From contig CANMZA010000002.1 of NCBI GenBank assembly GCA_947502305.1, forward strand, positions 62,001 through 126,000: 64,000 nucleotides of DNA, read 5' to 3'. This stretch comes from an uncultured Erythrobacter sp. Its GTDB lineage: Bacteria > Pseudomonadota > Alphaproteobacteria > Sphingomonadales > Sphingomonadaceae. A model generated the notes under the pieces. That model was not told where the DNA came from. It searched no databases and saw only the letters and a program-made list of their open reading frames with translations. This document shows, in pieces, positions 62,957 to 64,000 of this stretch. Numbering within the stretch: position 1 is the first letter of the stretch; every line of letters starts with the position of its first letter. Position numbers and translations under genes: made by a program.

Positions 62957-64000
62957 ATGCTCATCGATCAATATGTCAGGGAGATAGCAGCCACCGACAC
63001 GATGAAGCCAGACGTCCAGCCGGTACTCTTCGGGCTTTTTGGTGAGGTTGGCGGGATCATGGCCGCCGCAAAGAAGCACCACCGTGAAGGAAAGGTTTTC
63101 GACGGCTATCGACGTGCAGTTGAAGAGGAGTTTGGAGACACCTTGTGGTACTTGGCTGCTTTGTGTCGGCGATTAGATTTGTCGCTCGAGAAAATCCTCG
63201 ATCAAGCGACCGACGGTGATCGATACATGTCTGTTCTGGCTGCAAGCGACATGCAAAGTGGAACCATCGCTCGCATAGCTGTTTCGCGCGAAGTGGTGGC
63301 TTTAGACGACACTCTACTCACGTTGGGTCAGGCGGTCTCTAGTTTACTGGAGTTACCGGGCCAGTCGGAGGCACTGGAGGCTCGGCTCGTCCATTTTGTC
63401 GACTGTTATATGAAAACACTACAGGTGGCAGAGCTATCATTTGGCGATGTCGCTCGCACCAATTTAGCTAAAACGACAGGCCGGTTTGTTGACCCCCAAG
63501 TCTCACTCCTTCCGACCTTTGACGCTGCTTTCGAACCCGACGAACAACTGCCGAATGAGTTCAGCATCGAGATTATGCAGAAACGGAGCGGGCGTAGCTA
63601 CCTAAGGTGGCACAACGTATTCATTGGGGATCCGCTTACTGACAACATTCGCGATCCTGACGGGTATCGATTCCATGATGTCTTCCACTTTGCTCACGCG
63701 GCTATTCTACATTGGTCGCCTGTCATGCGCTCCCTAATCAAGCAGAAGCGGAAAAGTGACCCACGGGTAGATGAGGCTCAAGATGGGGGGCGAGCCATCG
63801 TTGTCGAGGAAGGTTTAACTGCTTGGATATTTTCGCGCGCAAAAGAGTTGAACTTTTTTGAGGGCCAAAAATCACTTTCGTTTGATATGCTGAAGACGAT
63901 TCGAGACTTCGTTCGAGGCTATGAGGTCGATCAATGCCCGCTCAGCCTTTGGGAAAGGGCGATCCTCGACGGTTATAGTGTTTTTCGAGAGGTTCGTGCA
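62957..64000 (+). CDS. MazG-like nucleotide pyrophosphohydrolase, partial (runs off the window)
   Basis: The frame is open from ATG 62957 to the last base (348 codons, no stop). The N-terminal 80 residues are MazG-like: FGLFGEVGG with Glu30 and AVEEEFGDTLWYLAALCR with Glu57/58 and Asp61 as magnesium ligands. A middle helical region follows, then a block with HDVFHFAHAAILHWSPVMRS and KQKRKSDPRVDEAQDGGRAI, which recurs in MazG-type pyrophosphohydrolases. These enzymes hydrolyse nucleoside triphosphates to monophosphates. The start is 19 bases after the Nmad2 stop. The C-terminus lies outside the window. Confidence 0.8.
   Translation, partial: MLIDQYVREIAATDTMKPDVQPVLFGLFGEVGGIMAAAKKHHREGKVFDGYRRAVEEEFGDTLWYLAALCRRLDLSLEKILDQATDGDRYMSVLAASDMQSGTIARIAVSREVVALDDTLLTLGQAVSSLLELPGQSEALEARLVHFVDCYMKTLQVAELSFGDVARTNLAKTTGRFVDPQVSLLPTFDAAFEPDEQLPNEFSIEIMQKRSGRSYLRWHNVFIGDPLTDNIRDPDGYRFHDVFHFAHAAILHWSPVMRSLIKQKRKSDPRVDEAQDGGRAIVVEEGLTAWIFSRAKELNFFEGQKSLSFDMLKTIRDFVRGYEVDQCPLSLWERAILDGYSVFREVRA

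Noticed and set aside
1..64000. CRISPR arrays and insertion sequences
   Set aside because: No regularly spaced repeat series, cas genes or transposase genes were seen on either strand.

Overview
The window reads as chromosome of an alphaproteobacterium of the order Sphingomonadales, most like Erythrobacter, Altererythrobacter or a relative. The pointers are the aat / DUF2155 / NDUFA12-family cluster, a HWE-family histidine kinase, several large TonB-dependent receptors with short secretion signals, a DUF389 protein, a TelA-XpaC pair and a peptide and amino-acid scavenging lifestyle. The placement rests on gene content and recognised protein families only.

Region 1 (1-27.7 kb) is ordinary core and semi-core sequence. 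It holds a sodium:alanine symporter, tRNA-Trp, aat, a DUF2155 lipoprotein, an NDUFA12-family protein, a DUF192 lipoprotein, recX, an orphan fatty acyl-AMP ligase, DUF389, TelA/XpaC plus a polyhydroxyalkanoate-system protein, a HWE kinase-receiver protein that looks decapitated, mannose-6-phosphate isomerase and GDP-mannose pyrophosphorylase, TonB, a MASE1 hybrid kinase with an unusual four-cysteine insert, an Oar-like TonB receptor, a 2OG-Fe(II) oxygenase, a CNT nucleoside transporter, a queuosine-precursor-type transporter and a secreted S9 peptidase.

Region 2 (27.8-48.8 kb) is dominated by nitrogen and amino-acid scavenging. One operon carries an NCS1 permease, a hydantoinase/oxoprolinase and a DUF917 protein. 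Next come a secreted hydrolase, then an exported fumarase/aspartase-superfamily lyase translationally coupled to a DASS dicarboxylate transporter. A DadA-like oxidase follows. A tight operon then runs TonB receptor, M14 carboxypeptidase, N-acyl-D-amino-acid deacylase, dicarboxylate/amino-acid symporter, preceded by a LysR regulator. An M3 peptidase lipoprotein lies divergent. The logic is outer-membrane uptake, periplasmic trimming and deacylation, then inner-membrane import of peptides and D-amino acids.

Region 3 (49.03 kb to the end) is a genomic island. Its left edge is a 3' fragment of tRNA-Lys(UUU) followed by a tyrosine integrase and an AlpA-like factor. The geometry predicts that the intact tRNA-Lys lies beyond the right end of the window. 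The island carries a structured non-coding stretch, a secreted/membrane pair of unknown genes, a DUF4297-type nuclease with a Rad50-like ATPase (Lamassu/ABC-3C-like), two unknown genes, a frameshifted hen1 remnant, and two divergent operons that are the best candidates for undescribed immune systems. Operon A is a TIR-transmembrane-coiled coil-propeller receptor, a patatin phospholipase and a small membrane protein. Operon B is a ThsB-like TIR protein, an Nmad2 protein and a MazG-like nucleotide pyrophosphohydrolase that runs off the window. A long palindrome lies in the shared promoter region between A and B.
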